This document shows, piece after piece, positions 1-7,076 of a DNA stretch of 8,258 nt (position 1 is its first letter; every line of letters starts with the position of its first letter). The stretch is from Acidiferrobacterales bacterium. GTDB taxonomy: Bacteria > Pseudomonadota > Gammaproteobacteria > Acidiferrobacterales > Sulfurifustaceae. Where the stretch lies: positions 1 to 8,258 of the forward strand of contig CAKKQL010000152.1 in NCBI GenBank assembly GCA_919902095.1. The letters are read 5' to 3'. The translations under genes were made by a program, and so were the position numbers. Below the pieces are notes generated by a model, which made no database searches, was not told the origin of the DNA, and saw only the letters and a program-made list of their open reading frames with translations.

Positions 1-11
1 CCGGGATTCAT
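1..11 (-). CDS. Probable start of the next operon gene (NtrX-type response regulator expected), cut by the window edge
   Basis: On the minus strand the kinase stop codon TGA is part of an ATGA, so an ATG at position 11 overlaps the kinase end by four bases. An AGAGGC stretch lies about 7 nt upstream of this ATG and could be its ribosome binding site. Only Met-Asn-Pro and part of a fourth codon are visible. That the gene encodes the cognate NtrX-type regulator is inferred from the usual ntrY-ntrX gene order; nothing in the visible codons proves it. Confidence 0.35.
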
Positions 12-2356
12 TTACGCGCCTCTGCCATATCGGACGCGGGTTGAGTGCCGGCCTGCGCCACCGGTAGCCGGATGGTTACGCAGGCGCCGCCTTCCACGAG
101 ATTTTCCGCAGCGATGCCGCCACCGTGTTCTTCGACGATGCGTTTGACCACGGCCAGCCCAAGCCCGGTACCTTTTTCTTTGCTGGTCACATACGGCTCG
201 AACAGCCGCCCGAGCATCGCCTCGGGGAAACCGGGACCGTTGTCCTCCACGCGCAGCTCGACGAAGCTCGCCCCCTTTTCCGCGAGCGTGCGTGTGCGCA
301 GGCGTACCAGCGGCCGCGCCCGCCCGGCGAGTGCGTCGCGCGCGTTGAGTAACAGGTTGTGCAGCACCTGGCGCAGGCGCCCGGCATCGGCGCTGATCGC
401 CGGCAGCCGCGATTCGAGTTCGAGTTGCAGCGTCACCGCCTTCCCGGCGCCCTTGGGGCTTGCGCGGCGCAGCGGCACGACGTCGCCGCCGCTTTTGGAT
501 TTCTTGGCGCGCGCGGACACCTCTTCCACATTGGTTTCACTGCGGTAGAGCTCGACCACGTCGCGGATGAGGTCGTTGAGCTTCACCGGGCCGCTGCGCA
601 TGCCGCCGGCGCGTGCGTAGTCGGAGAACGCGTTGACCAACGACTTGAGCGATTCCACCTGTTCGACAATCGTGCGCGTGGCGCGGTCGAGTGTTTCGCG
701 TTCCTCGTCCGGCAGTTTCTTGAGGTACTTGTGGCGGATGCGCTCGGCCGAGAGCTGGATCGGCGTGAGCGGGTTCTTGATCTCGTGCGCCATGCGCCGC
801 GCGACCTCGCCCCAGGCGGCGTCGCGCTGCGCCTGGATGAGCGCGGTGGCGTCGTCGAACATCACCACGTAGCCGCCGCGCTTGCCGCCCACGGCTGGCA
901 GCTGTGTGCCGCGCACGATCAGCGTGCGCGGATGGTTGTTGGCCGTGAGCGCGACCTGTGCCTGCCACTCGGGTTGGTCCGCTTCGAAGGCGCGCACGAG
1001 GCTGGCCACGAACGGTTCGAGGTGGGCGTGGGTTTCGCGGACCCAAGCCAGCGGCTGGCCTTCGCCGGGCTTGAGGTCGCAGCCCAGTATCTGGCCGGCG
1101 GCGGCGTTGTGCGTGGCGAGCAGCTGGCGCGCGTCGAATGACAGCACGCCCGAGGACAGGTGCGTGAGCACGGTTTCGAGGTAGGCGCGCTGTAACTCGG
1201 CCTCCTGCTGCGAGCGCCTGATCTGCGTCTGCGCACGGTGGATGCGGCGCGTCATCTCGTTGAACGATTCGACCAGGATGCCGATCTCGTCGCGGCTCGT
1301 CACCGGAATCTGCTTGCGGTAGTCGCCGTCGGCCACCGCGCGCGTGGCCTCCGCGAGATCGCGGATCGGCGCCACCACCCGGCGCGCCGAGAAAATCGCG
1401 GCCCACACCGCCACCAGCATGGTCAGCAGCGCCACCAGGCTGAGCGTGAGCGTGAAGCCGAACTTGAGCGGCCCGCGCAGGTACACCAGCTTCTCGTAGT
1501 CGGCGAACGCCGACTGCACCGACTCGCCGAGCTTGGCATAGCGCGGCGCGAGCGTCTGCAGTACTTGCAGGATGCGCAGGCTGCCGACCTCGCGCGCGTA
1601 CACCGGCACCACCACGCGCAGCTTCAGGCCCGACTTGCCGGTGGCGTCGAGGCTGGCGTAGGTCAGCCCCTGGCGCACCTGCGCGATGATGGCGTCGCGC
1701 GGGCGGTCGGGCACGAGCGTGCCCGCTTCCGGCCCGGCCTCGGTGGCCGAGCCGAGAATCTTGCCGTCCTGCGAGAACAGCGTGAGCTCGCTGACCCCGT
1801 ACTGCTCGCGCAGGTTGCCGAGTGCCGACAGCAGCGTGCGCGCGCCGCGCGGCCCGGCCGAGATCGATTCGAGTTCCTGGGACATGGCTTGGGCGTTCTT
1901 CACCATATCCTGCTTGGTCGCTTCGAGCGCCGAGCGCCCGAGCAGCAGCGCGTCATCGAGCGCGCGCTCGATCTTCACGTCGAACCAGTTGTCGATGCCG
2001 CGGTTGAGTATCTGGATCGAGAACAGGAACACCGTCGACACCGGTAGCACCGACAGCAGCACGAACATCACCAGCAGCCGCAGCGTCAGGCGCGTGCCGA
2101 GCACGCGCGCGCGATACTGCTCGATCAGCCGGTAGACGTTGAACAGGATGAGCCCGAGCAGCAGCACGATGCCGAGCAGGTTGACGACCAGCAGCAGCGA
2201 GTACAGGCGCCCGAAGATCACCGAGTTCTGCGTCGCCGCGTGCATCATGAGCAGCGCCGCGAGCAGCAGCCCGGACAGCACCGTCAGCGGCACGATACCG
2301 CTGAAATAGCGCTCGACGGTGCGGCGAATCAGGGCACCAGTTTCCATGTGCTCCAT
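8..2356 (-). CDS. ntrY: NtrY-type membrane sensor histidine kinase (HAMP-PAS-HisKA-HATPase)
   Basis: A 782-residue sensor kinase of the inner membrane that should autophosphorylate on His and pass the phosphate to an NtrX-type regulator. Predicted membrane helices lie at about 20-40, 50-73, 92-116 and 300-323, with a periplasmic sensing region at about 117-298. A HAMP domain follows (about 322-376), then a PAS-like domain (about 385-505). HisKA follows with H-box RMAHEIKNPLTP (phosphorylatable H524). The ATPase domain shows the N-box around N671, DNGPGF at 705-710 and GTGLGL at 729-734, so all catalytic motifs are intact. HEIKNPLTPIQLSAERIR is typical of the NtrY family. Family members are linked to nitrogen, redox or envelope responses; the signal here is unknown. 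ATG at 2356 overlaps the DUF4390 end by 28 bp, suggesting translational coupling. A second in-frame ATG at 2347, preceded by GGAG, is an alternative start. Residues about 607-640 form an unusual Lys/Arg-rich linker. Confidence 0.93.
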   Translation of the reverse strand: MEHMETGALIRRTVERYFSGIVPLTVLSGLLLAALLMMHAATQNSVIFGRLYSLLLVVNLLGIVLLLGLILFNVYRLIEQYRARVLGTRLTLRLLVMFVLLSVLPVSTVFLFSIQILNRGIDNWFDVKIERALDDALLLGRSALEATKQDMVKNAQAMSQELESISAGPRGARTLLSALGNLREQYGVSELTLFSQDGKILGSATEAGPEAGTLVPDRPRDAIIAQVRQGLTYASLDATGKSGLKLRVVVPVYAREVGSLRILQVLQTLAPRYAKLGESVQSAFADYEKLVYLRGPLKFGFTLTLSLVALLTMLVAVWAAIFSARRVVAPIRDLAEATRAVADGDYRKQIPVTSRDEIGILVESFNEMTRRIHRAQTQIRRSQQEAELQRAYLETVLTHLSSGVLSFDARQLLATHNAAAGQILGCDLKPGEGQPLAWVRETHAHLEPFVASLVRAFEADQPEWQAQVALTANNHPRTLIVRGTQLPAVGGKRGGYVVMFDDATALIQAQRDAAWGEVARRMAHEIKNPLTPIQLSAERIRHKYLKKLPDEERETLDRATRTIVEQVESLKSLVNAFSDYARAGGMRSGPVKLNDLIRDVVELYRSETNVEEVSARAKKSKSGGDVVPLRRASPKGAGKAVTLQLELESRLPAISADAGRLRQVLHNLLLNARDALAGRARPLVRLRTRTLAEKGASFVELRVEDNGPGFPEAMLGRLFEPYVTSKEKGTGLGLAVVKRIVEEHGGGIAAENLVEGGACVTIRLPVAQAGTQPASDMAEARK

Positions 2357-2904
2357 CCGCTGTTGAGGCGCCAGGCAAGCGAGGTGTAGGCCACCGGCCT
2401 GAGCGGCGAGGGCAGCGCCTCGATGTCGAGGCTCGCGCGCACCTCGACCGTGTATTCGTCTTCCGGTGGCAGTTCGGCGGCGAGCGCCAGCCGGGTGTCG
2501 TTAAGCGCGCCGAGCGCCTTGAGTGCCTCCTGCGTGGACAGGAAGCTCTCCGTGGACTCCGGTTCGGTTTGCGAGGCGCTCACCAGATACTGGCCGGAGA
2601 GGGCGTGATAGCGGATCGTGCGCCGCAGCGTCCAGCTGCCGACATTCTGGTTCCACACCCAAAACCGGCGGCGGTGGAGGCGCACGTCGATGAGCACGTC
2701 GAGCTGGATCCCCTTGGACAGCGCCTCCTCGACCTTGGGCGAGAGCCCGAGGTCGATGCCGCCGTTGAGCAGCAGCGCCTGGCCGTTGAGGCGTGGCCGC
2801 ACCTCCGTGACCTTGAACTCCGCCGCCGCCGGCAGCGACAGCAGGAGCAGCAACGCCGCTGCGGACAGGCTAGTTTTTGCGCAGACAGGCATAGTAGAAA
2901 CCAT
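2329..2904 (-). CDS. Secreted DUF4390 family protein
   Basis: A 191-residue protein of unknown biochemical function. It starts with a clear Sec signal peptide: a short n-region, the hydrophobic run LSAAALLLLLSLP and a probable cut after PAAA before EFKV, so it should act in the periplasm. The mature part is predicted beta-rich and includes LDVLIDVRLHRRRFWVW, typical of DUF4390, and ends in a Trp-rich segment (SLAWRLNSGWSTWKLVP). The open frame extends upstream to 2988, but that part is Arg-rich and lies inside rsmB. ATG at 2904 is preferred because AGGGA lies just upstream and the signal peptide follows; ATG at 2892 is an alternative. The gene overlaps rsmB by 35 bp and the kinase by 28 bp. 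DUF4390 genes commonly sit directly before ntrY, so a role in kinase sensing is a reasonable inference, unproven. Confidence 0.85.
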   Translation of the reverse strand: MVSTMPVCAKTSLSAAALLLLLSLPAAAEFKVTEVRPRLNGQALLLNGGIDLGLSPKVEEALSKGIQLDVLIDVRLHRRRFWVWNQNVGSWTLRRTIRYHALSGQYLVSASQTEPESTESFLSTQEALKALGALNDTRLALAAELPPEDEYTVEVRASLDIEALPSPLRPVAYTSLAWRLNSGWSTWKLVP

Positions 2905-4186
2905 CCATTCCCTGCGTACCCGGGAGAATCTGGCGCCCAACGGTGCGCGTTTCGCCGGCCGCCGCCGGCAGCGGCGCGTCGGCGGCATCGGCCGCGCGCG
3001 CGAGCAACGCCCGCATCGGGGTTTCGTTTTCCTCGGGCAGGATCGAGCAGGTCACGTACAGAAGCTTACCTCCCGGCTTGAGCAAGGGCCACAGCGCCGC
3101 GAGCAGCCGCGCTTGGGTTGCCGCCAGTTTGGGCAGGTCCGACGGCTGCCGCCGCCACTTGATGTCCGGATGGCGGCGGATGACGCCGGTGGCGGAACAG
3201 GGCACGTCCAGCAGGATGCGGTCGAACGGGCGGCCGTCCCACCAGGCGTCCGGCTCGCCTGCGTCGGCGGTCACGAGGCGGGCGCTCAGGCCGAGGCGCT
3301 TCAGGTTGTCCGCGATCAGCGCGACGCGCGCGGGCTCGTGGTCCACCGCGACAAGTTCGGCGAGTCCCGGCGTGCGTTCGAGGATATGTCCGGTCTTGCC
3401 GCCCGGGGCGGCGCAGGCGTCGAGTACGCGCTCACCGGGTTGGGCGTCGAGCAACACCGCGGCCCACTGCGCGCCGGCATCCTGTACCGACACCTCGCCC
3501 TGGGCAAAGCCGGGCAGCGCGCCCACCGGCACCGGCGTGGCAAGCGTCACGTCGGTGTCGAGCACGCAGTCGGCGCGGGCCGCGAGGTTGGCCGCGCGCA
3601 GCTTTTCGAGATAGGCCGCGCGCGTGCGGCGCCGGGTATTCACGCGCAGCGTCAGCGGCGGGCGCTCGTTGTTGGCCGCGGCGATGCGCTGCCAGTCTTC
3701 CGGATACGCCGCGCGGATTTTTTCCAGCAGCCAGGCCGGATGGCTCAGGGCGAGCGCCGGATCCGTCTGCAGCCGCGCGTCCATCTCGGTGGCGCGCCGC
3801 AGATATTCGCGCAGGCAGGCGTTGAGCAATCCCCTGGCCCAGGGCTTGCCGAGGGCCGCCGCGGCTGCGACGGTTTCGTCCACCGCCGCGTGCGTGGCCA
3901 CGCGCATGCAGCGGAGTTGGTAGAGCCCGAGCAGCAGCAGCGCGTAGACATCCTGGTCCTTCGGCTTCAGCGGCCGCGAGAGCAGCAGCGCGGCGACGCC
4001 CGCAAGCTGGTGCAACCAGCGCAGCGTGCCGTAGGCCAGTTCCTGGATGAGCTGGCCCTCGGGCAGCGATTCGGCACGCAGGGTTTCGAGCGCGCTGTCG
4101 AGATAGCGCCCGTGCACCAGGACCTGTTCCAGCACGCGCGCGGCGGCGGCGCGGGCGTTGGCGGACACGGGCTGGGCGGGGTTCAA
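2870..4186 (-). CDS. rsmB: 16S rRNA (cytosine-967-C5)-methyltransferase RsmB
   Basis: A cytoplasmic SAM-dependent enzyme that makes m5C967 in 16S rRNA near the P site (also called Sun or Fmu). The 438-residue length fits the family (E. coli 429). Residues about 5-145 form the NusB-like RNA-binding domain (ARVLEQVL, LIQELAYGTLRW, LLLGLYQL, LLNACLREYLRR). The methyltransferase fold carries the SAM motif DACAAPGGKT (256-265), acidic D282, motif IV DVPCSATGVIRRHPDIKW with C330, and motif VI YVTCSILPEEN with C380, the expected nucleophile. Motif IV reads DVPC where DAPC is more usual. The start appears to be TTG at 4186, 8 bp after the fmt stop; no ATG lies close by, and neither this TTG nor the in-frame GTG at 4168 has a good ribosome binding site. 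Translation probably depends on coupling to fmt. The 3' end overlaps the DUF4390 gene by 35 bp. Confidence 0.96.
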   Translation of the reverse strand: MNPAQPVSANARAAAARVLEQVLVHGRYLDSALETLRAESLPEGQLIQELAYGTLRWLHQLAGVAALLLSRPLKPKDQDVYALLLLGLYQLRCMRVATHAAVDETVAAAAALGKPWARGLLNACLREYLRRATEMDARLQTDPALALSHPAWLLEKIRAAYPEDWQRIAAANNERPPLTLRVNTRRRTRAAYLEKLRAANLAARADCVLDTDVTLATPVPVGALPGFAQGEVSVQDAGAQWAAVLLDAQPGERVLDACAAPGGKTGHILERTPGLAELVAVDHEPARVALIADNLKRLGLSARLVTADAGEPDAWWDGRPFDRILLDVPCSATGVIRRHPDIKWRRQPSDLPKLAATQARLLAALWPLLKPGGKLLYVTCSILPEENETPMRALLARAADAADAPLPAAAGETRTVGRQILPGTQGMDGFYYACLRKN

Positions 4187-4194
4187 GGACGACG

Positions 4195-5148
<954 letters not shown>

Positions 5149-5224
5149 GGTACGAGGTGCGAGGCACAAGGTACGAGGAAGGATAACCCTTTTCCCTCGC
5201 CTCTCGTATCTCGCCTCTTCCTTG
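5149..5224. repeat. Degenerate heptanucleotide repeats in inverted orientation, filling the def-fmt gap
   Basis: The whole 76-bp gap divides into 7-bp units. On the plus strand the left block reads GGTACGA, GGTGCGA, GGCACAA, GGTACGA and a divergent GGAAGGA (5149-5183). After a centre of about 13 bp (5184-5196), the right block reads TCGCCTC, TCGTATC, TCGCCTC (5197-5217) and a divergent TTCCTTG. The right units resemble the reverse complement of the left ones, so two tandem arrays face each other. Degenerate heptamer arrays are known in other bacteria, for example the STRR sequences of cyanobacteria; I do not recognise this one. It could be a dispersed intergenic element or a slippage product. 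No protein is likely to be encoded. Confidence 0.75.
5159..5214 (-). promoter_or_regulatory. Predicted long hairpin in the def-fmt mRNA leader
   Basis: Folding by eye on the minus strand, the 5' arm (5214 to 5195) pairs with the 3' arm (5178 to 5159) at 17 of 20 positions, three of them G-U, leaving a 16-nt loop. The loop may add a small AAGG/CCTT stem. The base of the stem ends 10 nt before the fmt ATG, so the fold could affect fmt translation, mRNA processing or the def-to-fmt ratio. It has no U-run after the stem, so it is not a typical intrinsic terminator. The fold is seen; the function is inference. Confidence 0.5.
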
Positions 5225-5728
5225 TTACATCGCCAGGCGTTGCTGCTTCTCGAGCTTCTTGCGAATGCGCGACTGCTTGAGGCGCGACAGATAATCCACG
5301 AATACCTTGCCGTCGAGATGATCGATTTCGTGCTGGATACAGGTGGCCAGCAGGCCCTCGGCCTCGAGTTCGAACGGCTGGCCGTCGCGGTCGAGTGCGC
5401 GCACGCGCACGCGGTTCGGGCGCGTGACCTCTTCGTAAATACCGGGTACCGACAGGCAGCCCTCTTCCAGGGTTTGCTCGCCGTCGCGTGCAACGATTTC
5501 CGGGTTGATGAACACCTGCGGTTGATTACGCTCCTCGGACAGGTCTATCACGATGACGCGCCGGGGTTCGTTCACCTGAATGGCGGCGAGCCCAATACCG
5601 GGCGCGGCATACATGGTCTCGGCCAGGTCGTCGATCAGGCGACGGACGGCGGCGTCGACCTGCGCGACCGGCAGTGCCTGGCGCCGCAGGCGCGGGTCGG
5701 GATAGTGCAAAATGGGTCTGACGGCCAT
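5225..5728 (-). CDS. def: Peptide deformylase
   Basis: An iron-dependent cytoplasmic hydrolase that removes the formyl group from the N-terminal Met of new proteins, the step that reverses the action of Fmt. At 167 residues it matches type I bacterial enzymes (E. coli 169). All three active-site motifs are present: GIGLAAIQ (44-51), EGCLS with metal-ligand C91, and QHEIDHLDG with ligands H133 and H137 and catalytic E134. The N-terminus [15 protein letters not shown] fits the family, so ATG 5728 is chosen over an in-frame upstream start at 5758 that would add ten unrelated residues. No strong ribosome binding site precedes it. It is the first gene of the minus-strand operon, divergent from the LysM gene and followed by fmt after the repeat-filled spacer. 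Confidence 0.97.
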   Translation of the reverse strand: MAVRPILHYPDPRLRRQALPVAQVDAAVRRLIDDLAETMYAAPGIGLAAIQVNEPRRVIVIDLSEERNQPQVFINPEIVARDGEQTLEEGCLSVPGIYEEVTRPNRVRVRALDRDGQPFELEAEGLLATCIQHEIDHLDGKVFVDYLSRLKQSRIRKKLEKQQRLAM

Positions 5729-5763
5729 GGGCTGCGAGTTAAACCGACTAGCTGACAACTTGC

Positions 5764-5791
5764 TTGACTATCAGTTTAAACGAGACTGAAT
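5764..5791 (+). promoter_or_regulatory. Weak candidate promoter for the LysM-dprA-smg genes
   Basis: TTGACT at 5764-5769 is a good -35 match (5 of 6). The best-spaced -10 is CTGAAT at 5786-5791 (16-bp spacing, 3 of 6). It overlaps the candidate def promoter on the other strand, so the two directions could compete for polymerase. The weak -10 keeps confidence low. Confidence 0.25.
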
Positions 5792-5794
5792 CAA
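5767..5794 (-). promoter_or_regulatory. Candidate sigma-70 promoter for the def operon
   Basis: On the minus strand, TTGATT (-35, at 5794-5789) and GATAGT (-10, at 5772-5767) each match 4 of 6 consensus positions with 16-bp spacing. This would start transcription near 5760, about 30 nt before the def ATG. The region is clearly AT-richer than the flanking genes. An 8-bp palindrome GTTTAAAC (5774-5781) lies between the two boxes and could be chance or a binding site. Confidence 0.4.
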
Positions 5795-5836
5795 AAGAGA
5801 ATTTAACCCTTACGACACTTGGCGTTTTTTGACCGC

Positions 5837-7027
5837 ATGGACTACACTGCATTCAAAGCCTACACGGAAAACGGATACGTGTCGCGCAACCCCGGTCCAC
5901 GGTTTCTCCTGACCCTACTTATTATTTCCCTCGGCACCGCCGTCCCGGCACGCGCCGCCGACGACGCCGTGGATGGCGGCGCCAAGGCAACTTCCGACGC
6001 CGCGGCCAAACCGGCGACGCTGAAACCTGACCAGCCCGGGCGCTACACCGTGGTCAAGGGTGACACTCTGTGGGGTATCGCCGGACGCTTCCTCAAGAAT
6101 CCCTGGGAGTGGCCCCGGATCTGGAAGCTGAACGAGAAAATCAAAAACCCGCACCTCATCTATCCGGGCGACGTCATCGTGCTGCGCTACGTGGACGGCA
6201 AGCCCGAGCTGACGGTGCTGCGCAACGAAAAACTCGCGCCCGGCGCGCCGGCCGCCGTGCCCGACACCGAGACCCCGCGCCCGACGGTGAAGCTTAGCCC
6301 ACGCGCGCGCGCCGAGTCGCTCGAAAAGGCCGTCCCCACGATCCCGCCGAACGTCATCGCCCCGTTCCTGACGCAGCCGCTGGTGGTGAACGAGACCGAA
6401 TTGGAAAAGGCCGGCTATGTCACCACCGGCCTCGACAACCGCATTGCGCTCGGCAACCACAGCGAATTCTACGCGCGCGGACTCAAGGATGCCGCGCAGG
6501 AGTTCTATCAGATCTTCCGCAAGGGCAAGCCGATCCGCAATCCGGACAACTCCGAGGACATCCTTGGCTACGAGGCGGTCTATCTCGGAGATGCGAAACG
6601 GATCGAGGCTGGTGACCCCACGAAGCTCGTGGTGACGCGCGTCCGGCAGGAGATCATCCCGGGCGATCGCCTGCTGGCGACGACGCAGAAGCCAGCGCTG
6701 CCGTACTACTATCCGCGACCGCCCAAGACCAGGGTCGCGGGAAAAATCCTCTCGGCACTCAGCGACGTGGCGACCGCCGAGATGGGGCTGTACACGATTG
6801 TGGCGATTAATCTCGGCACGCGCGAGGGCATCGAGGAAGGCAACGTGCTGCGTGTCATGCGTCACGCGGGCTCGGAAAAAGACCCGGTGACGCGCGAGTC
6901 CTACAAGCTGCCGGACGAGGAATCGGCGCTCATCATGGTGTTCCGCACCTTCGAGAAGGTGAGCTACGCCTTGGTCATGAATGCCAGCCGGCCGGTGCAT
7001 GTGCAGGACACGGTGGTCACTCCCTAG
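5837..7027 (+). CDS. tsaP: Secreted LysM-domain protein, TsaP/PA0020-like
   Basis: A 396-residue exported protein likely to bind peptidoglycan. An Arg-containing n-region, the hydrophobic run FLLTLLIISLGTAV and a cut site after PARA form a Sec signal peptide. The LysM domain follows (RYTVVKGDTLWGIAGRFL through NPHLIYPGDVIVL, about residues 69-118 from this start). A Pro-rich linker leads to a long C-terminal region ending VFRTFEKVSYALVMNASRPVHVQDTVV, which resembles the C-terminal half of P. aeruginosa PA0020. In Neisseria and Myxococcus, TsaP anchors the type IV pilus secretin to peptidoglycan; that role here rests on homology and position beside dprA. ATG 5837 is the only nearby ATG but gives a 22-residue n-region. 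GTG 5879 gives a compact signal peptide (382 residues) and may be the true start; TTG 5819 is also open. None has a strong ribosome binding site. Confidence 0.88.
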   Translation: MDYTAFKAYTENGYVSRNPGPRFLLTLLIISLGTAVPARAADDAVDGGAKATSDAAAKPATLKPDQPGRYTVVKGDTLWGIAGRFLKNPWEWPRIWKLNEKIKNPHLIYPGDVIVLRYVDGKPELTVLRNEKLAPGAPAAVPDTETPRPTVKLSPRARAESLEKAVPTIPPNVIAPFLTQPLVVNETELEKAGYVTTGLDNRIALGNHSEFYARGLKDAAQEFYQIFRKGKPIRNPDNSEDILGYEAVYLGDAKRIEAGDPTKLVVTRVRQEIIPGDRLLATTQKPALPYYYPRPPKTRVAGKILSALSDVATAEMGLYTIVAINLGTREGIEEGNVLRVMRHAGSEKDPVTRESYKLPDEESALIMVFRTFEKVSYALVMNASRPVHVQDTVVTP

Positions 7028-7048
7028 ACCGCCGGCGGCGCGATGGAA

Positions 7049-7076
7049 CCCCCCCCGCCATGGCCGGCGCCCCCCC
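7049..7076 (+). repeat. Two poly-C tracts (C8 and C7) flanking the dprA start codon
   Basis: A run of eight C (7049-7056) lies just before the dprA ATG, and a run of seven C (7070-7076) lies at codons 4-6. An upstream ATG at 7043 is out of frame with dprA and reads a 29-codon Pro/Cys-rich frame to a TGA at 7132. One added C in either tract would put that upstream ATG in frame with dprA; in the second tract it would also put the ATG at 7060 out of frame. Such tracts can mutate by slippage, but C-runs of this size may also be chance in GC-rich DNA or an assembly error. Confidence 0.55.

Noticed and set aside
359..2047. Long plus-strand frames (359-1141 and 1238-2047) opposite the kinase
   Set aside because: Both are His/Arg/Ala-rich shadow frames antisense to an intact histidine kinase; no recognisable domain or start signal.
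2905..2988. N-terminal extension of the DUF4390 protein
   Set aside because: The 28 extra residues are Arg-rich, lie inside rsmB and would bury the signal peptide; a better start with AGGGA before it exists at 2904.
5149..5224. CRISPR array or intrinsic terminator in the def-fmt spacer
   Set aside because: Units are only 7 bp, directly adjacent and without spacers, so it is not CRISPR. The hairpin is not followed by a U-run, so it is not a standard terminator.
5149..5493. N-terminal extension of Fmt up to 5493
   Set aside because: The extension reads through the heptad spacer and the def gene in another frame; Fmt homology starts exactly at MNLIFAG.
7029..7038. Palindrome CCGCCGGCGG after the LysM gene, as a terminator
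   Set aside because: It has no loop of its own and no T-run follows; it sits between two genes that are probably co-transcribed. Likely a GC-rich coincidence.
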